Below, piece by piece: positions 11,758-23,508 of a stretch of 64,000 nt of DNA. The stretch lies in contig CM055883.1 of the NCBI GenBank assembly GCA_029582165.1, positions 21,407,001-21,471,000 of the forward strand. The letters run 5' to 3'. A model generated the notes under the pieces. It was not told the origin of the DNA and did no database searches. It was given only the letters and a program-made list of their open reading frames with translations. The DNA comes from Portulaca oleracea (taxonomy: Eukaryota; Streptophyta; Magnoliopsida; Caryophyllales; Portulacaceae). Both the position numbers and the translations under genes were made by a program. How positions within the stretch are numbered: the stretch's first letter is position 1; each line of letters begins with the position of its first letter.

Positions 11758-12173
11758 CGTCTGGTGTCCGGGAGTCGACGAGGGTTGCCAGCGGTGGCTG
11801 GGCAGCGGCGATGGTGGCGCACGGCGACTCGGACAACGGTGGGAGAGAGAGAGGGACGCAGGAAAGCGAGTAGAGAAAGAAAGTGAGTGCGTTGATCGTT
11901 GCGGTGGTCGGAGCGACTGCTGGAGGCGGTTTCCGGCGAGGCGGAGGTGGCGGCAGTTACAGTCAGTGGTCGGTGGTGGTTGTGGGCAGTTACTCAGAGA
12001 AAACGAGAGGGAGAGGTTGGGGGGTTTTAGGGTTTGATTTGTTTTTAGTTAATTAAAACATAATTAAGGAAATTGATAACCTAATTTAGTAAACTTAAAC
12101 TTGGGGAACAAGCCCCTAACCGGTCACATAGAAAAATAGGGAAAATTTTGGTTTAAAAAAACAATTCTAAAAC

Positions 12174-12225
<52 letters not shown>

Positions 12226-12607
12226 GAACTAATAATAATAATAATAATAATAATACTAAAAAATCCCATAACTAGCTATGTAAAAACTAACACATAATCA
12301 ACAATAATTAACATGTAATTTACCAAAATACCCCGAGTCCCATGCATAACCATGCACGCAGAAAAGACTATATTGCCCTTAATAATCTCACGACAGTCCT
12401 ACGAGCTCAAGTATCAACAATCTAAACAAAGAAACAATTAACGGACGTAAAATAATACTAACGACGTAACGGTAAACACCTTCGAATTTTTCAGGGTTTT
12501 ACACCATTACCCCCTTAAAAGAAGTTTCGTCCTCGAAACATAAACTTAACGCAAACGATCTTCTTACAGAATTAACGGTGGTCGTAACCAAAATTTAGGG
12601 TTTTACA
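11758..12607 (-). repeat. Array LTR L0 (truncated copy)
   Basis: This is the left-most copy of the array family. It starts abruptly at CGTCTGGTGTCCGGG, inside the GC-rich leader, exactly where LTR2 (opposite strand) ends. The remaining 850 bp run through the telo-box AAACCCTAAAACC (minus strand), the (TTA)n tract and the duplicated polypurine segment to the LTR start TGTAAAACCC. The missing 3' two thirds was probably separated by insertion of the element that LTR2 belongs to. Confidence 0.8.
12175..12254. repeat. (TAA)n microsatellite in L0
   Basis: A run of AAT/TAA triplets with one interruption. The same tract is at the equivalent place in the other array LTRs (for example near 18437, 24638, 33020, 37680 and 42335), with a different length in each. 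Confidence 0.95.
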
Positions 12608-13150
12608 TCATTACCCTGTTCAAAAGAGTTTTGTCCTCGAAACTCAACATATTTTATGCTTGGATTGGTGCGATTACCTTGATCTCATATCTTCCTTGGC
12701 CTTCCAATGGCTTCTATTGTGGTAAGGTTCATCCATTGCAATTTTGACTAGATGGACAAACTTTGTTCCAAGATGCTTCTCTCTTCAATCTAGAATTTCC
12801 AACAGCTACTCCTCGTAGGTTGGGTCTTCTCTCAGCATCTGAATCCTCATAAGAGGCTTCTTCTTCTTCCAGGCTCTCCTCAGGGCTCTATTTCATACCC
12901 TCCTCGGGGTTTAGGTCCTTTAGAGGAGTTAGAGATAGTTACTCATAGCACAGATGATGGTATTCCATCCGAAAGATGTCAAAAACAACAACCATGCAAT
13001 TGCAATACAAAAGAGAACAAAGAAGGAGACACACATCCCATTCCCCCATCCTACACTCTTCCCTCCGGACGTAGCTTCCTAAGCTCTAACTAAAAACCTA
13101 ATAGACACTTAGGAGCTACCAGGTCGTAACCCTGAGCTCTGATACCATTC
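12608..13150 (-). mobile_element. Array internal domain I1 (non-coding, 543 bp)
   Basis: Read on the minus strand, the segment begins just after an LTR end. A 3 bp gap precedes the primer binding site TGGTATCAGAGC (13136-13147), which is complementary to the 3' end of initiator tRNA-Met. About 480 bp without an open frame follow, then a Tekay-style TTTCGAGGACAAAACTC tract before the next LTR. No gag or pol is present, so movement would need proteins from a full-length relative. The primer site is intact here. Confidence 0.85.
13136..13147 (-). promoter_or_regulatory. Primer binding site (initiator tRNA-Met type) of I1
   Basis: The minus strand reads TGGTATCAGAGC three bases after the LTR terminus GGGCGTTACA. 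This is the common plant LTR-retrotransposon primer site for reverse transcription. Confidence 0.85.
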
Positions 13151-13910
13151 TGTAACGCCCTGGAAATTCACTTCTAAACTTAACGGTCAAAGTCAAACGT
13201 TGACTAACATTAACCGCGGAAGACTCTTAATTTTCTTTATTCTGTCTTTTTTATTTTATTAGAGCAGCTAAATTTTTCTAATTTACAAAGAAAATAGGAT
13301 AGTTACTATTTTTTTCCCTTTTTAATTGGGCGTTACTGTCGTATCCTTAAAGTAATACAAGGCAAGAAAGGAAAACTAACAACTAATCATTAATTACTTC
13401 CATTTAATAAACAAAAGAACTTTCAAATTCTAGAACAACACACATTAAACATTAACTAACTTCAAAATTAAAACATAAGCTAAACTTTATTTATAAAGCT
13501 TCTAACTCCAATCTATCGTCCTCACTTCGATCTAGTTCCCATTCCCATCACAAAACTCTTCACCTGAAAAACAAACATTTAAAACATGAGGAGGACTCAA
13601 TAATATCTACCCCTAACCGTCAAAATAGTTTTAAAACAATTTCAATTCATTTTTGGGGGAGAAGTGAACAAGTCAAATCTTTTCACAAACTATTTTCTTT
13701 CCCAACCAACAATAACCATCTTTCTGCATAATTATTAAGCGGGCGGACATTGCTAATTTTACCCTCGAAGTCCAAGACTTCACAATAGTCATATCTAAAT
13801 CTCATTAACAATCTCAATCAATCACAATACCAATCATAGGGATGACCATCCATTTCACACAGGTGCATATAACTAACCCCGGGGAAGTAGCACTTATTAG
13901 GCATCCATGA

Positions 13911-14060
13911 TCTCTTGACAACCTCCCTACGGGAAAAAATCCTGGTCTATAGGACATTGCCCGAACACACAACCATATCAAGGGATCCCCTTATCTCTTG
14001 ACAACCTCCCTGCTGGAACAGATCCTAGTCTATGGGACATTGCCCGAACCCGCATTTACG
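13911..14060 (-). repeat. Paired 83 bp direct repeat within the array LTR
   Basis: On the plus strand TCTCTTGACAACCTCCCT starts at 13911 and again at 13994. Each copy is followed by a GGAACAGATCCTGGTCTATGGG-like block and CATTGCCCGAAC. All full array LTRs carry this pair, and it parallels the longer duplication in LTR2. Confidence 0.85.
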
Positions 14061-15718
14061 TCTCATTTTAATTATTAATTAGATTTAACATCATAACATT
14101 CCAACTCAATCAGTCCAATCCCAATTTTCAAAACCATTTCCAAATAACACATAAACGACTGTCCACATTTTATCAACTCAAAAGGACATAAACCACATCC
14201 AAAATAGACAGCCAATTTTCCCCATAAAATCCCTTCGGGATGCAAATCGCAAAACAACTTAAAATCAATCAAACAATTAAAGTGCACCCCAGCGGGATTT
14301 GGGACATAGACATTACCTGACAATCTTCTCTTCGCTTCATAAATACACTTGAGCTCACTAGATCAGAAGATTTAGAATGCACAAAAAAAAAACTGTAATT
14401 TCTAAAATTAAAACATGTGGTACTGAGTTAACGCAATATGATTTCTTCCTAACCTACCCCTAGGAACACTATAAGATTCCCATCATTCATAAATTAAAAT
14501 TTTAAACATATCTCACATCATCTAACTATCACATGTCACAACACATCCATATGACAATTAATTGAATAATTTACACATAACAATACATTTAGTCAAAAGA
14601 ATAAATTGGACAGAATTCAATACTCCAATAAAATGAACAATAACATGACTTCCCGACATCCTATAGGTATGGTTTTTGAGTTTCTGGAAACCTCGGGATG
14701 TTTACTAAAACTCTTATGTTGACCAAGAGACCTAAAACACCTCTTAAGATCCTCAAAAACAGCCAATTACACAATTTGTCCAGTTCTGACCTAGGTACGC
14801 TATTTGGGTCATAACTCAGAATATACACCTCAAAATCCCGATCCGCAAAATTTCGATGAAAGCTAACATCCTAAAGTATTTCCAGACCAATAGCTAGGGC
14901 TAAATATTAACTACACAATAAACGGTGACCGCTATACTGCGGCTCATAAAATCTGTCCAAACTGACTGGGTTTTTATTTCGGGATTTTCTATCCTATTTC
15001 TAACCATACTATCCCGTGACTCCAAATTGAGGTTCTAAATAGCCTACTAGGGTCCACTTATAGCATCACCAAGGTCGGCTTGCACATAAATACTAACATA
15101 AATAGCGACGGTGACATAATAATTCTCAACCAAACACATAAACTTAAAATTTACCCTAATAATTGAAACAAAAAAAACGAAACATGGACTCCTAAACTTC
15201 AAAACACATAAGAATTCAGTAAGATGCTATTTTACTAAAATATAAACAAATTGAACATTTTTAATAATTAAGGAACTCGATAATAACGTAATATTATTAT
15301 AACCACGTGTCAATAATCTAAAAATATATAACATTTGAAACTTTACTACGCGTAATACGTTAAGAAATTTATAAAACAATAAAAGGCGTTTTAAAAACAC
15401 TCTTTAGGCAATTTATCACATATTTTTTCATATAAGATCGATACTAATTTAAAAATCTAATGACTCATATAATAAAACTAAAAATAAACTATTTACTTAG
15501 GAATATGAAAATAAACGAGGTTAAAACAACGAACATACTTAATAAATCAACATACATGTAATATAATAAAAAAAAACATAATAACTGAATTTAAACAATT
15601 ACACTAACTCTAATCAAACCCTAATTACAAATGACATGGAATCACAATATTCATCCCATACAATAGCCAAAAGCACTAATTTAAACTATAGTATTTATCC
15701 ACTCAATATCAAAATTTA

Positions 15719-15927
15719 TCTATACACTACTATAAAAGAGCACAAGGATTCAATTGTCCCAAAATTGAATTACCATTATACCCTTCATTATGTTAATCAT
15801 TTAATTAAATAACATTTAATTTCCTAAACAACCCTTATGATGACATTATTGTTTTCATTTATTTCATTTATTTAATTTTTTTTCAACCTTATATAATGAC
15901 TAGAAAATTTAAAATTTAAAATAAAAA

Positions 15928-16010
<83 letters not shown>

Positions 16011-16487
16011 GTTGTGTTATTACTATTCCCTTTTTCATTGTTTACTATATTTTTTGTCAACTTTTCTAGAATGACCATAAGCCTTAAGAATTATTGTCAT
16101 TATTCTCATTATTATTACTATTATTTTATTATGGAAGATTTATTATTTAGTTAGATATAAAGTTTTCATAATAATCTATTATTTCTTGAAGATAATGATA
16201 ATGAATTATGTAGATTACACAAAATATATATCGTGCTTAGAGACAATTATTTTCAAATAAAATACGGAAAAAGGTCGCGATCATAACCTATTTGGTTGAC
16301 CCAAATTGAAATACACAACCCTTATTTACTTGAACCTGAAATAGACATGACCTGTACTTAACCTGCTCGTTCGAATGGACAAGTCTATCTAGCATCCGAT
16401 CAAATCGATCTTACCTTCTTGAAAGTTAATTAGCTTATTCCGCTATCAATTTTTCTCTAACCCTTATGATACCATACTTTGACGAAC

Positions 16488-16533
<46 letters not shown>

Positions 16534-17327
16534 CATTATTATTATTATTGTTATTATTATCATCATTACTACTACTACTACTAATACTATTATTATTATT
16601 ACTATTATTATTATCAAACCATGTTTATAAGTCGCGCCTAACCTAAATATATTCTCTTAGCTCTTTTATATTTATTTTATTTCAAGTTTCTTTTATATTT
16701 TCTTTATATTTATTATTGTGGAGTAGTACGTTTACTACCTCATAAATTGTAAGATCATTTGTTAAACTTAATTGAGTCATATTCATTTATAGTAATTAAA
16801 CTTAATTATATTTTTAGATGAGTACATTTTCTTATTGTATAATCAAAATGTAGTAGAATTTATAGTAGTCCTAATTATATTGTATTAATGTCTTTTATTC
16901 TCAACTACCTATTAAGTAATATTATAGATAAGTTATGTGAATCATTTGAAAGTTTATCAGAATTAGTTATGTAATTGTAGTTTAACGTAGAACATTGAGG
17001 TGTGGTGAAATAGATAGGAATGGAGGTATAATATAAACATGATTTAATTGAAAATAATGTATTGAGCTAACTCTTTTCATGATTTTATTGTATAATGAAT
17101 TTTTGTGATGAAGATAATAAATGAGATAAATGTCACAATAGCTTTGAATGATAATATATTTGAAATTGCTAATATGAGCATATTATTATATGCTAGACAA
17201 TGTGAATAACCAAGGTGAATTATATACGAGGCTTACATGTAGATATTGTTAATATATCAATTCACAAGTCAATACTTGTGTTTATGATTTAATTTTATTA
17301 CATTTGCTCTTTAGCAATACTTATATC

Positions 17328-17380
<53 letters not shown>

Positions 17381-17767
17381 ACACTATAAACAAGTAATAA
17401 CATTCGTCAGTTTTCTATGCTCATATTATATATAGGTTGGTGACAACATTTCCTATTCTCTCACATAATTCTTGAGAAACATCTAAAGATAATAATTATG
17501 TTTTAGTTTAAACTTGTGTTTATATGAAACATTATGTTAGAAAAAGTCCAAATAAAATATTTATTTTGTGTTAGTTCTCATAATAATGTTAATTTGGTTT
17601 ACATATTCACTCTACATTTTACATAAGCAAATAATTGACTAATAGAATCAAACTAAAATTAAATCAAAATTTTAGTTTATGTAAAAAAACTATTTAACAT
17701 AAACTTTTACACTTTATATTTATAATTGTCGGGTCAATGCGTGCGAAGCACGTGTTGATCAGACTAG
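15719..17767 (+). mobile_element. Non-autonomous Helitron inserted in L1
   Basis: The insert starts TCTATACACTACTATAAAAG and ends CTAG, preceded by the hairpin CGTGC-GAA-GCACG (17740-17752) 11 bases upstream. Units without it read ...AAATTTA^TACACAAG..., so insertion was between A and T with no target duplication, the Helitron signature. It has no Rep/helicase frame. The interior is very AT-rich with (TTA)n near 15929-16010 and 16488-16617 and (TA)n near 17337-17378. The same element is at the same site in L2 only. Confidence 0.9.
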
Positions 17768-17872
17768 TACACAAGAAAAGTAAGTATAATAACATGAATA
17801 ACAACAATCATAAACATGTAATATGAATAATAGTAAAACAAAACAGATTTTAAGTGAAATAAGCATAGGGTT

Positions 17873-18302
17873 TTAGGGTTTACGCACGGAAGCTTTGGCA
17901 GCAGGAAGGTCGACGTCGGGCAAGGCTCTGGCCACGTCGAAGGCGGCGGCAGTGGACGATTGTCGAGAGGCGGCGGTGGTGGCGGAACCGAGGCAAGTTA
18001 TCGCCTGATGGCAATGCAGCTCGATGTCCTCCGGCGAGTGTGGCGGCGCTGCTCGGTGTCGTCTAGTGTCCGGGAGTCGACGAGGGCTGCTGGCGGTGGC
18101 TGGGCAGCGACGATGGTGGCGCACGGCGACTCGGACGACGGTGGGAGAGAGAGAGGGACGAAGGAAAGCGAATAGAGAAAGAAAGTGAGCGCGTTGATCG
18201 TTGCGAGGCGGAGGTGGCGGCGATTCTGATCGGTGGTCGGTGGTGGCTGTGGGCAGTTACTCAGAGAAAACGAGAGGGAGTGGTTGGGGGGTTTTAGGGT
18301 TT
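17873..18302 (-). promoter_or_regulatory. GC-rich leader flanked by telo-boxes in the array LTR
   Basis: A roughly 430 bp CpG-rich block lies in AT-rich surroundings. On the minus strand AAACCCTAAAAC occurs at both edges, with CT-rich stretches (CTCCCTCTCG, TCTCTCTCTC) inside. It can be read as a short serine/arginine/proline-rich frame ending ...LPAAKASVRKP. Homologous blocks occur in every array LTR except truncated L0, but frames are broken differently in each, which argues against a conserved protein. AAACCCTAA telo-boxes are known in promoters of highly expressed plant genes; a promoter/5' leader role here is an inference. Confidence 0.5.
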
Positions 18303-18818
18303 GATTTGTTTTCGGTTAATTAAAACATAATTAAGGCAGTTGATAACCTAATTTAGTAAACATAAACTTGGAGAACAAGCCTCTAACCGGTCACTTAGAA
18401 AAATAGGGAAAATTTTGGTTTTAAAAAAATTCTAAAACAATAATAATAATAATAATAATAATAATACTAAAAAATCCCATAACTAACTAAGTAAAAAGTA
18501 ACACATAATCAACAATAATTAACATGTAATTTACCAAAATACCCCTAGTCCCATGCATAACCATGCACGCAGAAAAGACTATATTACCCTTAATAATCTC
18601 ACGACGGTCCTACGAGCTCAAGTATTAACAATCTAAACACAGAAACAATTAACGAACGTAAAATAATACTAACGATGTAACGGTAAACATTTTCGAACTT
18701 TTCAGGGTTTTACATCATTACCCCCTTAAAAGAAGTTTCGTCCTCGAAATTTAAACTCAACGCAAACGATCTTCTTAAGGAATTAACGGTGGTCGTAACC
18801 AAAATTCAGGGTTTTACA

Positions 18819-19361
18819 TCATTACCCTGTTCAAAAGAGTTTTGTCCTCGAAATTCAACATATTTTATGCTTGGATTGGTGCGGTTACCTTGATCTCATA
18901 TCTTCCTTGGCCTTCCAATGGCTTCTGTTGTGGTAAGGTTCATCCATTGCAATTTTGACTAGAGGGACAAACTTTGTTCCAAGATGCTTCTCTCTTCAAT
19001 CTAGAATCTCCAACAGCTACTCCTCGTAGGTCGGGTCTTCTCTCAGCCTCAGAATCCTCGTAAGAGGCTTCTTCTTCTTCCAGGCTCTCGTCAGGGCTCT
19101 ATTCCATACCCTCTCCGGGGTTTAGGTCCTTTAGAGGAGTTAGAGATGGTTACTCATAGCACAGACGATGGTATTTCATCCGAAAGATGTCAAAAACAAC
19201 AACCATGCAATTGCAACACAAAAGAGAAGAAAGAAGGAGACACACATCCCATTCCCCCATCCTACACTCTTCCCTCCGAACGTAGCTTCCTAAGCTCTAA
19301 CTAAAAACCTAATAGACACTTAGGAGTTACCAGGTCGTAACCCAGAGCTCTGATACTATTC
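18819..19361 (-). mobile_element. Array internal domain I2 (543 bp)
   Basis: Same layout as I1 and closest to it; for example both read TTGGCCTTCCAATGGCTTC on the plus strand where I3-I8 read TCGGCCTTCGAATGGCTTG. The primer site has one change (plus strand GATACTA instead of GATACCA). No coding frame. Confidence 0.85.
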
Positions 19362-22300
19362 TGTAACGCCCTGGAAATTCACTTCTAAACTTAACTGTCA
19401 AAGTCAAACGTTGACTAACATTAACAGCGAAAGACTCATTTTTTTCCCCTTTTTAATTAGGCGTTACTGTCGTATCCTTGAAGTAATACAAGGTAAGAAA
19501 GGAAAACTAACAACTAATCATTAATTACTTCCATTTAATAAACAAAAGAACTTTCAAATTCTAGAACAACACACATTAAACATTAACTAACTTCAAAATT
19601 AAAACATAAGCTAAACTTTATTTATAAAGCTTCTAACTCCAATCTATCGTCCTCACTTCTAATTCCCATTCCCATCACAAAACTCTTCACCTAAAAACAA
19701 AACATTTAAAACATAAGGAGGACTCAATAATGTCTACCCCTAACCATCAAAACAGTTTGAAAAAAATTTCAATTCATTTTTGGGGGAGAAGTGAACAAGT
19801 CAAATCTTTTCACAAACTATTTTCTTTCCCAACCAACAATAACCATCTTTCTGCATAATTATTAAGCGGGCGGACATTGCTAATTTTACCCTCGAAGTCC
19901 AAGACTTCACAATAGTCATATCTAAATCTCATTAACAATCTCAATCAATCACAATACCAATCATAGGGATGACCATCCATTTCACACAGGTGCATATAAC
20001 TAACCCCGGGGAAGTAGCACTTATTAGGCATCCATGATCTCTTGACAACCTCCCTACGGGAAAAGATCCTGGTCTATAGGACATTGCCCGAACACACAAC
20101 CATATCAAGGGATCCCCTTATCTCTTGACAACCTCCCTGCAGGAACAGATCCTAGTCTATGGGACATTGCCCGAACCCGCATTTACGTCTCATTTTAATT
20201 ATTTATTAGGTTTAACATCATAACATTCCAACTCAATCAGTCCAATCCCAATTTTCAAAACCATTTCCAAACAACACATAAACGACTGTCCACATTTTAT
20301 CAACTCAAAAGGACATAAACCACATCCAAAATAGACAGCCAATTTTCCCCATAAAATCCCTTCGGGATGCAAATCGCAAAACAACTTAAAATCAATCAAA
20401 CAATTAAAGTGCACCCCAGCGGGATTTGGGACATAGACATTACCTGACAATCTTCTCTTCGCTTCATAAATACACTTGAGCTCACTAGATCAGACGATTT
20501 AGAATGCGCCTAAAATAACGAAATTTCTAAAATTAAAACGTGTGGTACCGAGTTAACGCAATATAATTTCTTCCTAACCTACCCCTAGGAACACTATAAG
20601 ATTTCCATCATTCATAAATTAAAATTTTAAACATATCTCACATCATCTAACTATCTCATGTCACAACACATCCATATGACAATTAATTGAATAATTTACA
20701 CATAACAATACATTTATTCAAAAGAATAAACTGGACAGAATTCAATACTCCAATAAAACGAACAATAACGTGACTTCCCGACATCCTATAGGTATGGTTT
20801 TTAAGTTTCTAGAAGCCTCGGGATGTCTATTAAAACTCTTATGTTGACCAAGAGACCTAAAACACCCCTTAAGATCCTCAAAAACAGCCGATTACACAAC
20901 TTGTCCAGTTCTGACCTAGGTACGCTTTTTGGGTCGTAACTCAGAATATATACCTCAAAGTCCTGATCCGAAAAATTTCGATGAAAGCTAACATCCTAAA
21001 GTATTTCCAGACCAATTGCTATGGCTAAATATTAACTACACAATAAACGGTGACCGATATACTGCAGCTCATAAAATCTGTCCAAACTGACCGGCTTTTT
21101 ATTTCGGGATTTTCTATCCTAGTTCTAACCATACTATCTCGGGACTCCAAATTGAGGTTCCAAATAGCCTACTAGGGTCCACTACTTCTTCTTTCACCCT
21201 TATAGCATCACTAAGGTCGACTTACACATATATACTAACATAAATAGCGACGATGATATAATAATTCTCAAACAAACACATAAACTAAAAATTTACCATA
21301 ATAATCGAAACAAAAGAAACGAAACATGGACTCCTAAACTTCAAAGCATATAAGATTTCAGTAAGATGCTATTTTACTAAAATATAAACAAATTGAACAT
21401 TTTTAATAATTAAGGAACTCGATAATAACGTAATATTATTAAAATCACGTGTCAATAATCTCAAAATATATAACATTTGAAACTTTACTATGCGTAATAC
21501 GTTAAGAAATTTATAAAACAATAAAAGTCGTTTTAAAAACACTCTTTAGGCAATTTATCACATATTTTTTCATATAAGATCGATACTAATTTAAAAATCT
21601 AATGACTCATATAATAAAACTAAAAGTAAACTATTTACTTAGGAATATGAAAATAAACGAGGTTAAAACAACGAACATACTTGGTAAATCAACTTACATG
21701 TAATATAATAAAAAAAAACATAATAACTGAATTTAAACAATTACACTAACTCTAATCAAACCCTAATTACAAATGACATGGAATCACAATATTCATCCCA
21801 TACAATTGCGAAAAGCACTAATTTAAACTATAATATTTATCCACTCAATATCCAAATTTATCTATACACTGCTATAAAAGAGCACAAGGATTCAATTATC
21901 CCAAAATTGAATTACCATTATACCCTCCATTATGTTAATCAGTTACTTAAATAACATTTAATTTCTTAAACAACCCTTATGATGTCATTATTGTTTTCAT
22001 TTTTTTCATTTATTTAATTTTTTCAGCCTTATATAATGACAAGAAAATTTAAAATTTAAAATTTAAAATAAAAATAATAATAATAATAATAATTGTCATT
22101 ATTATCATTATTATTACTATTATTTTATTATTACTATTCCTTTTTCATTGTTTACTATATTTTTTGTCAACTTTTCTAGAATGACCATAAGCCTTAAGAA
22201 TTATTGTCATTATTATCATTATTATTACTATTATTTTATTATGGAAGATTTATTATTTAGTTAGATATAAAGTTTTCATAATAATCTATTACTTCTAGAA

Positions 22301-22597
22301 GATAATGATATTGAATTATGTAGATTGCACAAAATATATATCGTGCTTAGAGACAATTATTTTCAAAGAAAATACGGAAAAAGGTCGCGATCATAACCTA
22401 TTTGGTTGACCCAAATTGAAATACACAACCCTTATTTACTTGAACCTGAAATACACATGACCTGTACTTAACCTTCTCGTTCGAATGGACAAGTCTATCT
22501 ACCATCCTATCAAATCGATCTTACCTTCTTGAAAGTCAATTAGCTTATTCCGCTATCAATTTTTCTCTAACCCTTATGATACCATACTTTGACGATC

Positions 22598-22655
<58 letters not shown>

Positions 22656-23422
22656 TACTACTAATACTATTATTATTATTATTATTATTACTATTATTAT
22701 TATCAAACCATGTTTATAAGTCGCGTCTAACCTAAATATATTCTCTTAGCTCTTTTTTATTTATTTTATTTAAAGTGTCTTTTATATTTTCTTTATATTT
22801 ATTATTGTGGAGTAGTACGTTTACTACCTCATAAATTGTAAGATCATTTGTTAAACTTAATTGAGTCATATTCATTTATAGTAATTAAACTTAATTATAT
22901 TTTTAGATGAGTATATTTTCTTATTGTATAATCAAAATGTAGTAGAATTTTTAGTAGTCCTAATTATATTGTATTAATGTCTTTTATTCTCAACTACCTA
23001 TTAAGTAATATTATAGATAAGTTATGTGAATCATTTGAAAGTTTATCAGAATTAGTTATGTAATTGTAGTTTAACATAGAACTTTGAGGTGTGGTGAAAA
23101 AGATAGGAATGGAGGTATAATATAAACATGATTTAATTGAAAATAATGTATTGAGCTAACGCTTTTCATGATTTTATTGTATAATGAATTTTGTGATGAA
23201 GATAATAAATGACGATAAATGTCACAATATCTTTGAATGATAATATATTTGAAATTGCTAATATGAGCACATTATTATATGCTAGACAATGTGAATAATC
23301 AAGGTGAATTATATACGACGCTTACATGTAGATATTGTTAATATATCTATTCACAAGTCAATACTTGTGTTTATGATTTAATTTGATTACATTTGCTCTT
23401 TAGCAATACTTATATCTATACA

Positions 23423-23508
<86 letters not shown>

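Larger units (their letters stand above)
13151..18818 (-). repeat. Array LTR L1 (5668 bp including a Helitron)
   Basis: The minus-strand LTR runs from TGTAAAACCCTG (plus-strand end 18818) to CCAGGGCGTTACA (13151). In minus order it has the duplicated polypurine segment, a (TTA)n tract, telo-boxes flanking a GC-rich leader (about 17873-18302), a long AT-rich body, a paired 83 bp repeat (about 13905-14060), a T-tract ending in CAGGTG (13561-13577), and AATAAA (13487-13492). A 2049 bp Helitron lies inside. About 75 bp near 13230-13305 is absent from the other copies. Confidence 0.85.

Noticed and set aside
17873..18124. Minus-strand serine/arginine/proline-rich frame in the leader as a real protein
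   Set aside because: Homologous blocks in other units are frameshifted and differ in length, so selection on a protein is not supported; kept as leader sequence.
18290..18302. AAACCCTAAA motifs as interstitial telomere repeats
   Set aside because: Only single or double units occur at fixed LTR positions, which fits promoter telo-boxes better than telomeric DNA.
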